64,000 nt of DNA, taken from positions 1 to 64,000 of the forward strand of contig CAJQIC010000016.1 of the NCBI GenBank assembly GCA_905478335.1, given 5' to 3'. Positions 35,940 through 45,933 of this stretch are shown here, piece after piece (the stretch's first letter is position 1; every line of letters starts with the position of its first letter). Source of the DNA: an uncultured Bacteroidia bacterium. GTDB lineage: Bacteria > Bacteroidota > Bacteroidia > NS11-12g > UBA9320. The position numbers were made by a program, and so were the translations under genes. Below the pieces are notes generated by a model. The model did no database searches, was not told the origin of the DNA, and saw only the letters and a list, made by a program, of their open reading frames with translations.

Positions 35940-38636
35940 TTACAGCAAGTTTATTTGATCACCGGTGGTGAATTTTTTATCGTCGTCTTCTGAATCTGGT
36001 TCGGGTTTCGAGGATTTGGTCTCCTTATCCGTGGCAAGTGCTTCTGGTTCAGAATTGGTAATTGTTTCCTTATCAACTGACTCCTCAATTGTTTCGGTTG
36101 GAACGACCACTGTTGGCTCTTCAACCAATTCTTCAGCCACCTCTACATCGGTTATTTTGACAAACTGTTCGTAAGTCAATTTATTGCCTGTAGACTTCCA
36201 GCCTTTAATGTCGATAAAGTCTCGAAGTACAATTTCTTCTTCCGTTTTTTCTTTCTTGTCATTTTTCGTAGCGAGCAAAATAGCAGCGTTAGGCTTTGTA
36301 GACACATAGGTCAGACTAGAATTACGTCCTTCGTTGATGAAGTAGAATTTCTTACCAACCGTGCTGGTTTCTACATTAAACCGCTTGACGTAATGTGTTT
36401 TTTGCTTGGCATCATAATGGATGGCTGATATTGTTTTGTTCGCATTGAATTTTTCAATAAGAAGCACATCTTTAGGGTCATAATGGTTCGTAAGCTCATG
36501 ACTGGTGAGTTGGTAGTCTCCACTTCTGTATATAACCAAAATCAAATCATCTGTATGAAAACTTCCAAGCAAGACACCTCTGCTATCAACATTTAGACGG
36601 CCAATGGCTGGTTCGTACCAAATGTCACGACCACCAATCGTTGATTTACCTTTTTGTTTTAACTCCACCTTGCGCAATCGATACTTACTCACAGTATTAC
36701 CCTGAGAAGCTCGACCCTTTATGGCTAAGTCGGCGAAGTCAAACTCGTACACTTTCTTTCTGGCCTTGGCCAGTCCATGCAGATAAATAGTGACCGTTTC
36801 TGCCTCACCATTAGGATTGGCACTGAAATACTGCACCTTAGACTTGTCGTTTTTACCTACGTTGTACGGTTTGTCACGGGTTATGGAGTTAACGTTAAAT
36901 CGTTTGGCAAAGGTTTTACCTGAAACCCCATCCGTATAGACGCAGTTGTATACCTTCCTGTCATCGCCTTTGCGCCAAACCGATACATGAATTATGTTTT
37001 TACCAAAAAAGGCTTTAGCGCTTACTTTACTTACGGTGTAATTCCCATCTGCCGTAAAAACGATAATGTCGTCAATATCAGAGCAGTCGCTGATGTACGC
37101 ATCTTTTTTAAGGCTTGTTCCTACAAATCCTTCGTCAATATTGGCGTATAGTTTTTCGTTGGCTACAGCAACCGTAGCGGCCTGAATGTCTCCAAATTGA
37201 CGCTCCTCGGTTCTGCGCTCTTTGCCTTTACCGTACTTCTTAAGTAGGTTTTTAAAATAGGCAATTGCATAATCGGTAAGGTTTTCTAGATGATGTTTGA
37301 CCTCCGCCAATTCATCTTCTATGCCTTTAAGTAACTCGTCCGCTTTAAACGAATCAAACTTACTGATGCGTTTGATTTTAATTTCAGTAAGTCTTACGAT
37401 GTCTTCCTGAGTAACTTCCCGATTTAATAATTTTTTAAACGGGTCTAAACCTTTGTCTATGGCAGAAAGGACACCTTCCCAAGTGGTTTCTTCCTCAATG
37501 TCTCTATAAATCCTTTCTTCAATAAATATCTTTTCAAGTGAGCTAAAGTGCCACTTCTCTTCTAACTCCCCTTTTCTAATTTCGAGCTCTTGACGCAATA
37601 AATCACGGGTGTTCTCTGTATTTATTTTAAGAATTTCATCTACGGATAAAAAATGGGGTTTGTTGTCTACAATAACGCAGGCATTTGGACTAATAGAAAC
37701 TTCACAATTGGTGAATGCATAGAGTGCATCAATGGTTTTATCAGCTGAAATGCCGGGAGCCAAGTGGACCTCGATTTCAAGTTCTTTCGCTGTATTATCT
37801 ACAACCTTTTTAATCTTAATCTTACCCTTGTCATTCGCCTTTATTATGCTGTCAATAACCGACGTCGTGGTCTGTCCATAAGGTATTTCACGAATGAGGA
37901 TGGTCTTTTTGTCTTGCTCTTCAATACGTGCACGAACTTTAATTTTACCGCCTCTACATCCTGAGTTATAGTCTGAAAAGTCAGCCATACCACCAGTTGG
38001 AAAGTCGGGAACGAGCGTTGTGGTCTTACCTTTGAGAACAGCAATGCTTCCATTAATCAATTCCACAAAATTGTGTGGCATAATTTTGGTCGACAAACCG
38101 ACGGCAATTCCTTCTACACCTTGTGCAAGAAGAAGAGGGAATTTCATTGGTAGGGTTATGGGTTCATTCTTACGACCATCGTAAGATTTTTGCCATTCGG
38201 TAGTTTGCTTATTAAAGGCTACTTCCAGCGCAAACTTGGTCAGCCTCGCTTCAATATACCTTGGTGCAGCTGCTCGATCACCTGTACGAATGTCGCCCCA
38301 GTTTCCTTGCGTGTCGATTAACAAGTCTTTCTGGCCTAGGTTAACTATTGCATCACCGATAGACGCATCCCCATGAGGATGGTACTGCATGGTGTTGCCA
38401 ATGATGTTTGCTACTTTGTTATAGCGTCCATCATCCATTTCCTTCATGCTGTGCAAGATTCTTCGCTGAACGGGCTTTAAACCATCTTCAATATTTGGAA
38501 CTGCACGTTCCAGAATAACATATGAAGCGTAATCTAAAAACCAATCCTTAAACATGCCTTTTAAGGCACGTTCAGTAGCTTCCTCTCCCTCAGGTACGTT
38601 ATTCTCCTCGTTATCTACTGTATTTTCTTCTGACAT
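35940..38636 (-). CDS. parC: DNA topoisomerase IV subunit A
   Basis: The 898-residue DNA-cleaving subunit. The active-site Tyr127 is in AAPRYIEARL. The QRDR loop reads HPHGDASIGD, with Ala91 at the position equivalent to GyrA Ser83 and Asp95 conserved. A central coiled-coil gate region and a C-terminal beta-pinwheel follow, and then an acidic, Ser/Glu-rich tail from about 840 to the end (GDQINLL). The tail is common in Bacteroidetes ParC proteins. With ParE it decatenates daughter chromosomes. It is cotranscribed with parE (31 nt upstream), which supports topoisomerase IV rather than gyrase. Confidence 0.93.
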   Translation of the reverse strand: MSEENTVDNEENNVPEGEEATERALKGMFKDWFLDYASYVILERAVPNIEDGLKPVQRRILHSMKEMDDGRYNKVANIIGNTMQYHPHGDASIGDAIVNLGQKDLLIDTQGNWGDIRTGDRAAAPRYIEARLTKFALEVAFNKQTTEWQKSYDGRKNEPITLPMKFPLLLAQGVEGIAVGLSTKIMPHNFVELINGSIAVLKGKTTTLVPDFPTGGMADFSDYNSGCRGGKIKVRARIEEQDKKTILIREIPYGQTTTSVIDSIIKANDKGKIKIKKVVDNTAKELEIEVHLAPGISADKTIDALYAFTNCEVSISPNACVIVDNKPHFLSVDEILKINTENTRDLLRQELEIRKGELEEKWHFSSLEKIFIEERIYRDIEEETTWEGVLSAIDKGLDPFKKLLNREVTQEDIVRLTEIKIKRISKFDSFKADELLKGIEDELAEVKHHLENLTDYAIAYFKNLLKKYGKGKERRTEERQFGDIQAATVAVANEKLYANIDEGFVGTSLKKDAYISDCSDIDDIIVFTADGNYTVSKVSAKAFFGKNIIHVSVWRKGDDRKVYNCVYTDGVSGKTFAKRFNVNSITRDKPYNVGKNDKSKVQYFSANPNGEAETVTIYLHGLAKARKKVYEFDFADLAIKGRASQGNTVSKYRLRKVELKQKGKSTIGGRDIWYEPAIGRLNVDSRGVLLGSFHTDDLILVIYRSGDYQLTSHELTNHYDPKDVLLIEKFNANKTISAIHYDAKQKTHYVKRFNVETSTVGKKFYFINEGRNSSLTYVSTKPNAAILLATKNDKKEKTEEEIVLRDFIDIKGWKSTGNKLTYEQFVKITDVEVAEELVEEPTVVVPTETIEESVDKETITNSEPEALATDKETKSSKPEPDSEDDDKKFTTGDQINLL

Positions 38637-38667
38637 TACTTTATCTTCCTAATCAATCTAACATCAA

Positions 38668-40527
38668 TTACGCCGCTTGCATTTCGTCTTCAAGTGCTTC
38701 AAGTTCTACTTTTAAGTTTTCAATAATAAACTCTTGTCGTTCTGGCGTGTTTTTGCCCATAAAATATTCCAATAGCTTAGGTATAGATGTTTCTTCATTT
38801 AAGATTATTGGCTCTAATCTGATATTTTCTCCAATAAAGTTACCAAACTCATCTGGTGATATCTCTCCTAGCCCTTTGAATCTTGTTATTTCTGGGTTAG
38901 AAAGTTTATTGATTGCGGCAATTCTTTCTTCTTCACTATAGCAATAGATCGTTTCCTTTTTGTTTCTTACCCTAAATAACGGAGTATCTAAGATATAAAC
39001 GTGTCCGCCACGAACGAGATCCGGAAAAAACTGTAGAAAGAATGTCAGCATAAGCAAACGTATATGCATACCGTCAACGTCGGCATCAGTTGCAATGACC
39101 ACGTTGTTGTACCTCAAATTGTCAATACCTTCTTCGATATTTAACGCGTGTTGCAGCAGATTGAATTCTTCATTTTCGTATACGACCTTTTTGCTTAAAC
39201 CATAACAGTTTAGCGGCTTTCCTCTTAAACTAAAAACGGCTTGAGTTTCGACTTTTCTACTTTTGGTAATGGATCCACTGGCAGAGTCTCCCTCTGTAAT
39301 AAATAAAGTCGTTTCCAGTCTACTTTCCTTTTTTTCATCGCCTAAATGTACCTTACAATCCCGCAATTTTTTGTTGTGTAAGTTGGCTTTCTTAGCGCGT
39401 TCCTTGGCGATTTTACGTACACCGGCCATATCCTTACGTTCACGCTCTGATTGCTGAATACGCTTTAAGATGGCGTCCGCGGTTTGAGGGTTTTTGTGCA
39501 GATAGTTGTCAAGGCGCGTTTTAATAAAGTCACCTATAAATGCTTTTATACTTGGCCCGTCTGGTCCAACATCCGTACTTCCAAGTTTTGTTTTGGTCTG
39601 TGATTCAAATACAGGTTCTTGAACCCGCACACTTATTGCGGTTACAATTGATGCACGTATATCGCTAGGTTCAAAATTTTTGCCATAAAAGTCACGTAAT
39701 GTTCTTACCAGACTCTCTTTATACGCGTTTAAATGCGTTCCGCCTTGTGTGGTATGCTGTCCGTTTACAAAACTGTAGTAATCTTCACCATAATGACTGT
39801 CGTGGGTCAGTGCCAGTTCAATATCATCGCCTTTGAGGTGAATGATTGGGTACCGCAATTGATCTTCATTGGACTTCCTATTCAATAAGTCAAGTAATCC
39901 GTTTTTGGAAAAGTAGCGTTTGCCGTTAAACCAGATACTAAGGCCTGCGTTGAGGTATACATAGTTCCAGATTTGGTTTTCTACAAAATCATTGATGAAC
40001 TTGTAATTTTTGAAGACCCCAGAATCCGCAGTGAATGAGGTAAATGTACCGTTGGGTTCATCCGTTTTGATATCTTCTTCGTTGGTCAGGACACCGTATT
40101 CGAAATCAACCAATTTTGACATGCCGTCTCTAAAAGATTGCACTCTAAAATTCTCTGAAAGCGCATTTACGGCCTTTGTTCCAACACCGTTTAGACCAAC
40201 TGACTTTTGAAATGCTTTTGAATCATACTTGCCTCCAGTATTTATTTTCGAAACACATTCGATTACCTTACCTAAAGGAATGCCGCGACCATAATCTCTA
40301 ATCCGGACTTCCCGTTGATCTATGTCAATTTCAATTTTATTGCCATTGCCCATAACAAACTCATCAATAGAGTTGTCGAGTATTTCTTTCAGCAATACAT
40401 ATATACCATCGTCAGCCGCTGACCCATTACCAAGCTTACCAATGTACATACCTGGTCGTAAACGTATGTGTTCACGCCAATCAAGGGACTTAATACTGTC
40501 TTCGTTATAAATGATTTCTTTCGCCAA
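38668..40527 (-). CDS. parE: DNA topoisomerase IV subunit B
   Basis: The 619-residue ATPase subunit. The GHKL ATP site appears as [10 protein letters not shown] and DYGRGIPLG, with the second-loop [12 protein letters not shown]. The QTKTKLGS transducer motif lies mid-protein, and the TOPRIM domain has TEGDSASGS and DADVDGMHI. The apparent start is TTG at 40527 ([10 protein letters not shown]). I see no in-frame ATG just upstream. The protein is of normal length for ParE. It is followed by parC on the same strand. Confidence 0.94.
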   Translation of the reverse strand: MAKEIIYNEDSIKSLDWREHIRLRPGMYIGKLGNGSAADDGIYVLLKEILDNSIDEFVMGNGNKIEIDIDQREVRIRDYGRGIPLGKVIECVSKINTGGKYDSKAFQKSVGLNGVGTKAVNALSENFRVQSFRDGMSKLVDFEYGVLTNEEDIKTDEPNGTFTSFTADSGVFKNYKFINDFVENQIWNYVYLNAGLSIWFNGKRYFSKNGLLDLLNRKSNEDQLRYPIIHLKGDDIELALTHDSHYGEDYYSFVNGQHTTQGGTHLNAYKESLVRTLRDFYGKNFEPSDIRASIVTAISVRVQEPVFESQTKTKLGSTDVGPDGPSIKAFIGDFIKTRLDNYLHKNPQTADAILKRIQQSERERKDMAGVRKIAKERAKKANLHNKKLRDCKVHLGDEKKESRLETTLFITEGDSASGSITKSRKVETQAVFSLRGKPLNCYGLSKKVVYENEEFNLLQHALNIEEGIDNLRYNNVVIATDADVDGMHIRLLMLTFFLQFFPDLVRGGHVYILDTPLFRVRNKKETIYCYSEEERIAAINKLSNPEITRFKGLGEISPDEFGNFIGENIRLEPIILNEETSIPKLLEYFMGKNTPERQEFIIENLKVELEALEDEMQAA

Positions 40528-40684
40528 AATGCTATGATTAATAGAACTTCCGAAAATATAAATATGGCTTATGATTGTAGTGTGGATAGTGGTTTACTTA
40601 TAAACAAGTTGTTCAAATTCATGTTAAACCCCTTTCCAAATGCGAAGCAGAACTTGCGATAAAATATACAACCACCAGATTAAC

Positions 40685-40706
40685 AGGTAGATATGGCCTT
40701 CTACCT
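40685..40706. other. Hairpin between the RDD gene and parE
   Basis: AGGTAGA at 40685-40691 pairs with TCTACCT at 40700-40706 around an 8-nt loop. There is no T-run on either side, so it is not a classic intrinsic terminator. It lies behind the RDD gene, which ends at 40739. Confidence 0.3.
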
Positions 40707-40738
40707 TGATATTACAAAAATGAGTACATTTTTATTGA

Positions 40739-41359
40739 TTAGAAACGATCTAAAACATCGTTGTCATCTTCATAGAGCACATTGTTTTTTGATACAACAC
40801 GTGTTCCACTTATTGTGTCGTGCCAGCCAACGCCGTTAAGGAATAGAAATGAAAAAGCATTGAAGGGTATTAATCGAGAAAAACTGCGTGCAACTATTTT
40901 ATCTGTGGTTGGTTTGCTTCCATCTTCCAACACCACCATAGTATCCGTAACCATTTTACCTATTGTTTTCCCTGTTGTAGATTCGAGTAACACATAATAG
41001 CCAACAACTAAGATTATACGCAAAAGGAAAGCTCCTGGACCTTCTAACAGGCCGCTCGAAATTCCATTGAATAGAACGACGTAGTACAAAACGGTGTGAA
41101 TAATGCCATCTATAAAATAGTTCGCAAAGCGTGTTCCGGCCGAAACTGGCGTCACCTTGCCAGATGGCTGAGTGATTTTGTGGCTATGCTTGCGCTCAAA
41201 GTCCCGCGTTATTTGCTTAACGTCTTCTTGATAGTCAACACAAGTTTCGTTAAACGTTGGTGGACGCTTCGTTAATCCGCAAATGATGCCGACGTCAGAG
41301 CTAAAGCTGCGATTTTTACATACCTTACAAAAGGCTAGTTTTTCTTGTTGGGAAAGCAT
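40739..41359 (-). CDS. RDD family membrane protein with Cys-rich N-terminus
   Basis: A 206-residue RDD protein. The N-terminus carries four cysteines in a CxxC-x12-C-x13-C pattern (FCKVCKN, GIICGLT, NETCVDY) that could bind a metal. A linker and then the RDD domain follow, with AGTRFANYFIDG, TGKTIGKMVTDTMVVLEDG, SRLIPFNAFSFL and GWHDTISGTRVV. It is a paralogue of 16163-16840, with a similar domain and a different N-terminal extension. A role as a membrane scaffold or transporter is a guess. Confidence 0.85.
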   Translation of the reverse strand: MLSQQEKLAFCKVCKNRSFSSDVGIICGLTKRPPTFNETCVDYQEDVKQITRDFERKHSHKITQPSGKVTPVSAGTRFANYFIDGIIHTVLYYVVLFNGISSGLLEGPGAFLLRIILVVGYYVLLESTTGKTIGKMVTDTMVVLEDGSKPTTDKIVARSFSRLIPFNAFSFLFLNGVGWHDTISGTRVVSKNNVLYEDDNDVLDRF

Positions 41360-41443
41360 TTGGTTTAAGTTTCGGTAAACGTATAAAATAACGGAGAGAC
41401 ACCCATGAATAGGTTTAAAAAAATTATTACATCTTTGATTCTC

Positions 41444-42637
41444 ATGAAAAAGATAGGAATAACAACAATACTTGCCATAACAGCTGGCTTGACTTATGCG
41501 CAGTCATGGACTCAATTGAATTCAGTGCCGACTCGCTTAACCTTCCCTGTAGTTGACGTCATTGACGGAAATATTCATGTTGTAGGAGGAGGTGGTGTAA
41601 ATGGGGCAACAGGTCTCCATCTTCGGTATTCACCATCCAGCGATAGCTGGGATACGCTTGCACCGGTTCCGTATTTGGCGCAGCAACCCGGTGGAGGAGT
41701 GGTTAACGGTAAACTTCATTATTTCGGAGGAGGTTACCCAAACAGTGGTACGCGCCTTGACGACCATTATGCGTATAATCCATCGACAAATTCGTGGTCT
41801 AAACTGCCTCAGATACCTATTAAACGCGTTATTCATAAAACAGCTGTTTTGGGTGATAGCATTTATGTGCTCAGTGGCCAACCCGACAAAAAACGTGTTG
41901 ACGTATTTAATGCCGTAACCAACAGATGGACACAATACAATGATTTGCCTGACAATAACTTCTGGTACAGTGGAATGACCACATACAAAGACAAAATATA
42001 CCGTTTTGGTGGTGGCGGCAGCATATCCGCCACAGATGCAGCTCATGCATATGATCCCAATAGTGATTCATGGTCGAGTTTAAGCGCCCTTCCCAATTCC
42101 CTGCATGCGCCTGATGCCGAAGTTATAGGAGATTCGATTTATATCGTGGGCGGATATGCTAGCGGTCGATATTTAGGTGGTACTTGGATATATGATGTGG
42201 CTAAGGATGCATACACACAAGGGCCTTATCTAAATTCAGCCCGTTCTTACCATAATCTAGTCCGTGTTGGCGATTGTATCTATAGTATCGGTGGAAACAA
42301 TAGCAGTAACGCAGATAGTGTGGCAGTAAGTGTATTGCGTTTTTGTAGCGGAGATGATTTTGCTAATGTCAAGGAAGAAACGCATACAGTGAGTCCGCTA
42401 AACATTTTTGCAACATCTAATGAACTGCACATTTCAGCACAGATAAATAGTGATAAACGGATTCATATTGACATCATTAATATTTCTGGACAAACGATTC
42501 ATGAAGCTGACTATAATTTTAATACAGACAGAAAGGTTGTAATTGGACTTGATCAGTTTGACGTAACGCCCGGTCTTTACGTTTGTCGAGTCCAACAGGG
42601 CGCTGTGCAATTGCAAACTAAATTTGTAATTAATTAA
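41444..42637 (+). CDS. Kelch-repeat secreted protein with T9SS sorting domain
   Basis: This protein of about 397 residues has signal peptide MKKIGITTILAITAGLTYAQ. The ATG at 41444 is therefore preferred over the ATG at 41405, which would add 13 residues. It carries several Kelch blades marked by GG pairs (VVGGGGVNGATG, YFGGGYPNSG, RFGGGGSISA, IVGGYASGRY, SIGGNNSSN), which together make a beta-propeller. The C-terminal region, from about residue 330, reads IHIDIINISGQTI and PGLYVCRVQ, a T9SS type A sorting domain. I infer a surface-bound or secreted binding protein. No catalytic residues were identified. Confidence 0.88.
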   Translation: MKKIGITTILAITAGLTYAQSWTQLNSVPTRLTFPVVDVIDGNIHVVGGGGVNGATGLHLRYSPSSDSWDTLAPVPYLAQQPGGGVVNGKLHYFGGGYPNSGTRLDDHYAYNPSTNSWSKLPQIPIKRVIHKTAVLGDSIYVLSGQPDKKRVDVFNAVTNRWTQYNDLPDNNFWYSGMTTYKDKIYRFGGGGSISATDAAHAYDPNSDSWSSLSALPNSLHAPDAEVIGDSIYIVGGYASGRYLGGTWIYDVAKDAYTQGPYLNSARSYHNLVRVGDCIYSIGGNNSSNADSVAVSVLRFCSGDDFANVKEETHTVSPLNIFATSNELHISAQINSDKRIHIDIINISGQTIHEADYNFNTDRKVVIGLDQFDVTPGLYVCRVQQGAVQLQTKFVIN

Positions 42638-42671
42638 GACCGATTATAGACTATAAGATTTCGTCAACCAA

Positions 42672-42695
42672 TTTGCATTTGACGTGTTATTTTTG
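42672..42695 (+). promoter_or_regulatory. Possible promoter of the ferritin gene
   Basis: TATTTTTG at 42688-42695 matches the Bacteroidetes -7 consensus TAnnTTTG and lies 18 nt before the ferritin ATG. A TTTG at 42672-42675 is present upstream, but the 12-nt gap is shorter than the usual spacing. Confidence 0.3.
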
Positions 42696-42713
42696 AAATA
42701 AGAACGATAGGAA

Positions 42714-43220
42714 ATGATATCAAAAAAAGTAGAAACCGCATTAAACGACCAAATTAAAAAGGAAGCAACGAGTTCACAGTTTTATCTAGCCATGGCTTCA
42801 TGGGCTGAAACTCAAGGTTTTAATGGGATAGCAACGTTTTTATATACGCATAGCGACGAAGAACGTATGCACATGTTAAAGCTCGTTAAGTTTGTGAACG
42901 AAAGGGGAGGAGTAGCAATAATTCCTGCATTGGATGCACCTCCAGTTGAATTTAACTCCATTACCTATGTTTTTGAAGAATTGCTTAACCACGAAGTAAT
43001 GGTTACAGAAAGCATTAACAATGTGGTAGATGTGTGCTTAAACGAAAAGGACTATACAACACACAATTTTATGCAGTGGTATGTGTCTGAACAAATTGAG
43101 GAGGAAGCCTTAGCGCGTACGATTAATGACAAGCTAAAAATGATTGGAACGGACAAAGGTGGATTATATCTGTTCGATCGAGACTTAGAAACGATGGCTG
43201 GTACCACCGGAGAGGAGTAG
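42714..43220 (+). CDS. ftnA: Ferritin (non-haem, FtnA type)
   Basis: A 168-residue iron-storage protein forming a 24-mer shell in the cytoplasm. The four-helix bundle has ferroxidase-centre residues in the order KKEATSSQFYLAM (Glu), HSDEERMHM (Glu and His), LNHEVMVTESI (Glu) and SEQIEEEALA (Gln, Glu). The length matches prokaryotic ferritins rather than bacterioferritin, since no haem-ligand Met is evident. It ends 5 nt from the convergent YchF gene. All centre residues appear present. Confidence 0.93.
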   Translation: MISKKVETALNDQIKKEATSSQFYLAMASWAETQGFNGIATFLYTHSDEERMHMLKLVKFVNERGGVAIIPALDAPPVEFNSITYVFEELLNHEVMVTESINNVVDVCLNEKDYTTHNFMQWYVSEQIEEEALARTINDKLKMIGTDKGGLYLFDRDLETMAGTTGEE

Positions 43221-43225
43221 GTTGA

Positions 43226-44317
43226 TTAAACGTTAAAACGGAAGTGCATAATGTCTCCGTCTTTAACCACATACTCTTTGCCTTCAACACGTAGTTTACC
43301 AACTTCACGGCACGCCGCTTCAGAACCATGTTCTACAAAGTCGTCGTAAGCCATGACTTCAGCTCGAATAAATCCTTTTTCAAAATCAGTGTGAATTACG
43401 CCTGCAGCCTGAGGCGCTTTGATCCCTTCAGTAATTGTCCATGCGCGTACTTCTTTTTCTCCTGCAGTGAAATACGTACAGTAGTTTAGTAAGTGATATG
43501 CCGACTTTATTAGCCGTCCAACGCCACTTACTTCTAACCCCATCTCTTCTAAAAACATTATTTGATCATCGCGTTCCATGGTAGCAATGTCTGCTTCTAT
43601 GGCTGCGCTTATAAATAATATTTCTGCATTCTCATCAATAGATGCGGTCAGCTGTTTGGTGTAGTGGTTGCCTGATATTACTGAAGCTTCGTCTACATTA
43701 CATACATACATCACCGGTTTGGAAGTTATCAATTGGAAGGTCTCCATTAATTCCAATTCATCCGACTCCATATCCAGGCTTCTAATGGATTTTCCGCTTT
43801 CTAAGTGAGCTGTTGCTTTTTCAATTAATTCAACCTGTTTGGCCGCTGATTTGTCACCTGATTTTGCAATTTTATGCAGTTTTTGCATTCTTGTTTCAAG
43901 CGTTTCAAGATCTTTTAACTGAAGCTCCGTGTCGATAATTTCTTTGTCTCTAACAGGATCAATAGTAACATCAACGTGAATAATATTGGGGTCGTCAAAA
44001 CAACGAACAACATGTATAATGGCATTGGTGTTTCGAATATTAGCTAGAAACTGATTACCTAAGCCCTCGCCTTTACTAGCCCCTTTTACAAGGCCAGCGA
44101 TGTCAACTATTTCGATCGTTGTTGGCATAACACGCTCTGGATTGACCAACGATTCTAATTTCCACAACCTGTCGTCGGGTACGGTAATGGTTCCAACATT
44201 AGGTTCTATCGTACAAAACGGAAAGTTTGCACTCTGCGCTTGTGCGTTACTTAAACAATTAAAAAGTGTTGATTTACCTACGTTCGGCAGGCCAACGATA
44301 CCAGCTTGTAATGCCAT
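43226..44317 (-). CDS. ychF: Redox-regulated P-loop NTPase YchF (Obg family)
   Basis: A 363-residue OBG-type NTPase that binds ribosomes and in many bacteria prefers ATP. Walker A is GLPNVGKSTLFN near the N-terminus. Switch II is DIAGLVKGASKGEGLGNQFL, and the G4-like position is CNVDEAS, with no NKxD as expected for YchF. The C-terminal TGS domain ends KEYVVKDGDIMHFRFNV. All family hallmarks are present and the length is exact. Confidence 0.96.
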   Translation of the reverse strand: MALQAGIVGLPNVGKSTLFNCLSNAQAQSANFPFCTIEPNVGTITVPDDRLWKLESLVNPERVMPTTIEIVDIAGLVKGASKGEGLGNQFLANIRNTNAIIHVVRCFDDPNIIHVDVTIDPVRDKEIIDTELQLKDLETLETRMQKLHKIAKSGDKSAAKQVELIEKATAHLESGKSIRSLDMESDELELMETFQLITSKPVMYVCNVDEASVISGNHYTKQLTASIDENAEILFISAAIEADIATMERDDQIMFLEEMGLEVSGVGRLIKSAYHLLNYCTYFTAGEKEVRAWTITEGIKAPQAAGVIHTDFEKGFIRAEVMAYDDFVEHGSEAACREVGKLRVEGKEYVVKDGDIMHFRFNV

Positions 44318-44406
44318 GAATTAACTCTTAAAATAAGGCTGCAAGTTTAGCGATAATTTTCAGGAAAATTGAGATGAAATAATCTCATTCGTCACCGACG
44401 TTTATT

Positions 44407-44976
44407 CTAGTTTTTCTTCACATATTCCGTTAGAATAACAATCTGTTGGTCATTTACTCGGCCTTCTATATGGTCGGTGTTGTCTGCTACTAGTTTAATG
44501 TTTCTTACTGCAGTGCCACGTTTAGCCGTAAAATTGGCACCTTTAACATTTAAGTTCTTTATTAAAGTAACACTGTCCCCGCTTTTGAGTGCTGTACCGT
44601 TGCTATCTCTATGAATAACTTCTGTGCCGTCAGAAACCCCTCGTTTGGCCCAGTTTAGTTCATCATCTTCCATATACATCATCTCAATCAAATCAACAGG
44701 CCAACCCTCACTGCGAAGCTGGTTTAGCATTCTCCAGGCCACCACCTTAACCGCAGTCACTTCGCTCCACATGCTGTCGTTTAAACATCGCCAATGATTG
44801 GGATCTACCGCGTTTTCATCCTCGAGTTGCGTTTTACAATTTTCGCAAACAGCCACGCAGTTTTCAGCAATTCCTTCAGTTTTAGGTGCTACCAAATACG
44901 ACGCTATTTCTGCGTTGGAACCACATAGCTCACAACTGTTGTTACTTCTTGATTTTAAGTCTTCTATAAGGCTCAT
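44407..44976 (-). CDS. PhnA/YjdM domain protein
   Basis: A 189-residue cytoplasmic protein with an N-terminal zinc-ribbon-like region (SCELCGSN, VCENCKTQL). Its C-terminal PhnA domain reads SGDSVTLIKNLNVKGANFTAKRG (shown in part), then VRNIKLV and HIEGRVNDQQIVILTEYVKK. The historical link to phosphonate use is weak, and the biochemical role is unknown. It is divergent from the transglutaminase-like gene. Confidence 0.88.
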   Translation of the reverse strand: MSLIEDLKSRSNNSCELCGSNAEIASYLVAPKTEGIAENCVAVCENCKTQLEDENAVDPNHWRCLNDSMWSEVTAVKVVAWRMLNQLRSEGWPVDLIEMMYMEDDELNWAKRGVSDGTEVIHRDSNGTALKSGDSVTLIKNLNVKGANFTAKRGTAVRNIKLVADNTDHIEGRVNDQQIVILTEYVKKN

Positions 44977-45057
44977 AAGTGCTTATTTGTGGCGAAAGTA
45001 GGCAACATTATTTATTTGAATGGATTAGATTTGGCAAAAGCAAAATTTCTGAAATAC

Positions 45058-45933
45058 ATGACCAGACTTTTTTTGTATTCAATCCTTTCGATTACCTGTT
45101 TGGTATCAGTCAGTTCTTGTCGTTATTTAGAGGAAAAGCAACAAGAAAGTGATGCAAAGATTGATAGCACGTCGTTTAGACAGCAGCTGTTAGAAGGAAG
45201 AATCGAACCTGTCAATACCGAGGTGATGAAGCATTTACTTCAAATGAGGAATATTCTACCCAAGCCAATCACTATACCCGTGAATACATTTGAAAGGGAA
45301 AATCCGATCACTGGAGCGGTTGCCATAAAAGACCCGTGTTATGATAATCCAGAAAGAAAAAAAGTGCTTGATGGGTGTGATTATACCTCAACATTAGTAA
45401 GAAATACAGCGATCCAAATTGCTGCAAATAATCCAGGGCCCTATAATATTGGACAGCTATGCGATCTATTTGATTACACGTTGAAAAACTGGACGTATAT
45501 AAACGACCCCATCATGTTCAATTATGTGGCAAAAGCATCTGAGTCTATTGAGCAAAACTATACCGGAGATTGCGACGACTTTGCCGTGCTTATAGGGTCG
45601 ATGATTATGTCTATTGGTGGTGAAGTTAGGCTCAACTATGCCTGGAACGATTCTGCAGGTCATGCATTTGTAGAAGCCAACTTAGGACGGATACCGTTAA
45701 GTTCTATTAAGCATTACATAAGACAGCGGTATTGGTTAAATTTTAATGAAACGGTTTACCTGAGAAGGGATTTGAAAACACAAAATGTTTGGTTAAATAT
45801 GGATTGGTTTGCCAAACATCCTGGAGGGCCATACTATGGTCACGACCATGGCATACGGTTTTTTATCGCATACCGGCACTGTGAGTCATTTGAGGTGAAT
45901 ACAGATGGACAGATTAAGGTTTTTGACCATTAA
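45058..45933 (+). CDS. Transglutaminase-like lipoprotein
   Basis: This protein of about 291 residues has lipoprotein signal MTRLFLYSILSITCLVSV ending SSC. The ATG at 45058 is chosen because the longer frame from 44989 buries the signal peptide. The mature part contains a transglutaminase-like core with catalytic Cys in GDCDDFAVLIGSMI and catalytic His in AGHAFVEANLG. The third residue is probably the Asp of NMDW near the end. The fold also serves as a cysteine protease or as an inactive scaffold. Substrate unknown. It ends directly against the convergent desaturase gene. Confidence 0.82.
   Translation: MTRLFLYSILSITCLVSVSSCRYLEEKQQESDAKIDSTSFRQQLLEGRIEPVNTEVMKHLLQMRNILPKPITIPVNTFERENPITGAVAIKDPCYDNPERKKVLDGCDYTSTLVRNTAIQIAANNPGPYNIGQLCDLFDYTLKNWTYINDPIMFNYVAKASESIEQNYTGDCDDFAVLIGSMIMSIGGEVRLNYAWNDSAGHAFVEANLGRIPLSSIKHYIRQRYWLNFNETVYLRRDLKTQNVWLNMDWFAKHPGGPYYGHDHGIRFFIAYRHCESFEVNTDGQIKVFDH

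Noticed and set aside
40468-40662. 64-residue plus-strand open frame over the parE start
   Set aside because: It runs antisense to parE and into the spacer, with no signal or domain.
44339-44400. GAGATgaaataATCTC hairpin between ychF and the PhnA-like gene
   Set aside because: The stem is only 5 bp with no T-run, so it is not a supported terminator.
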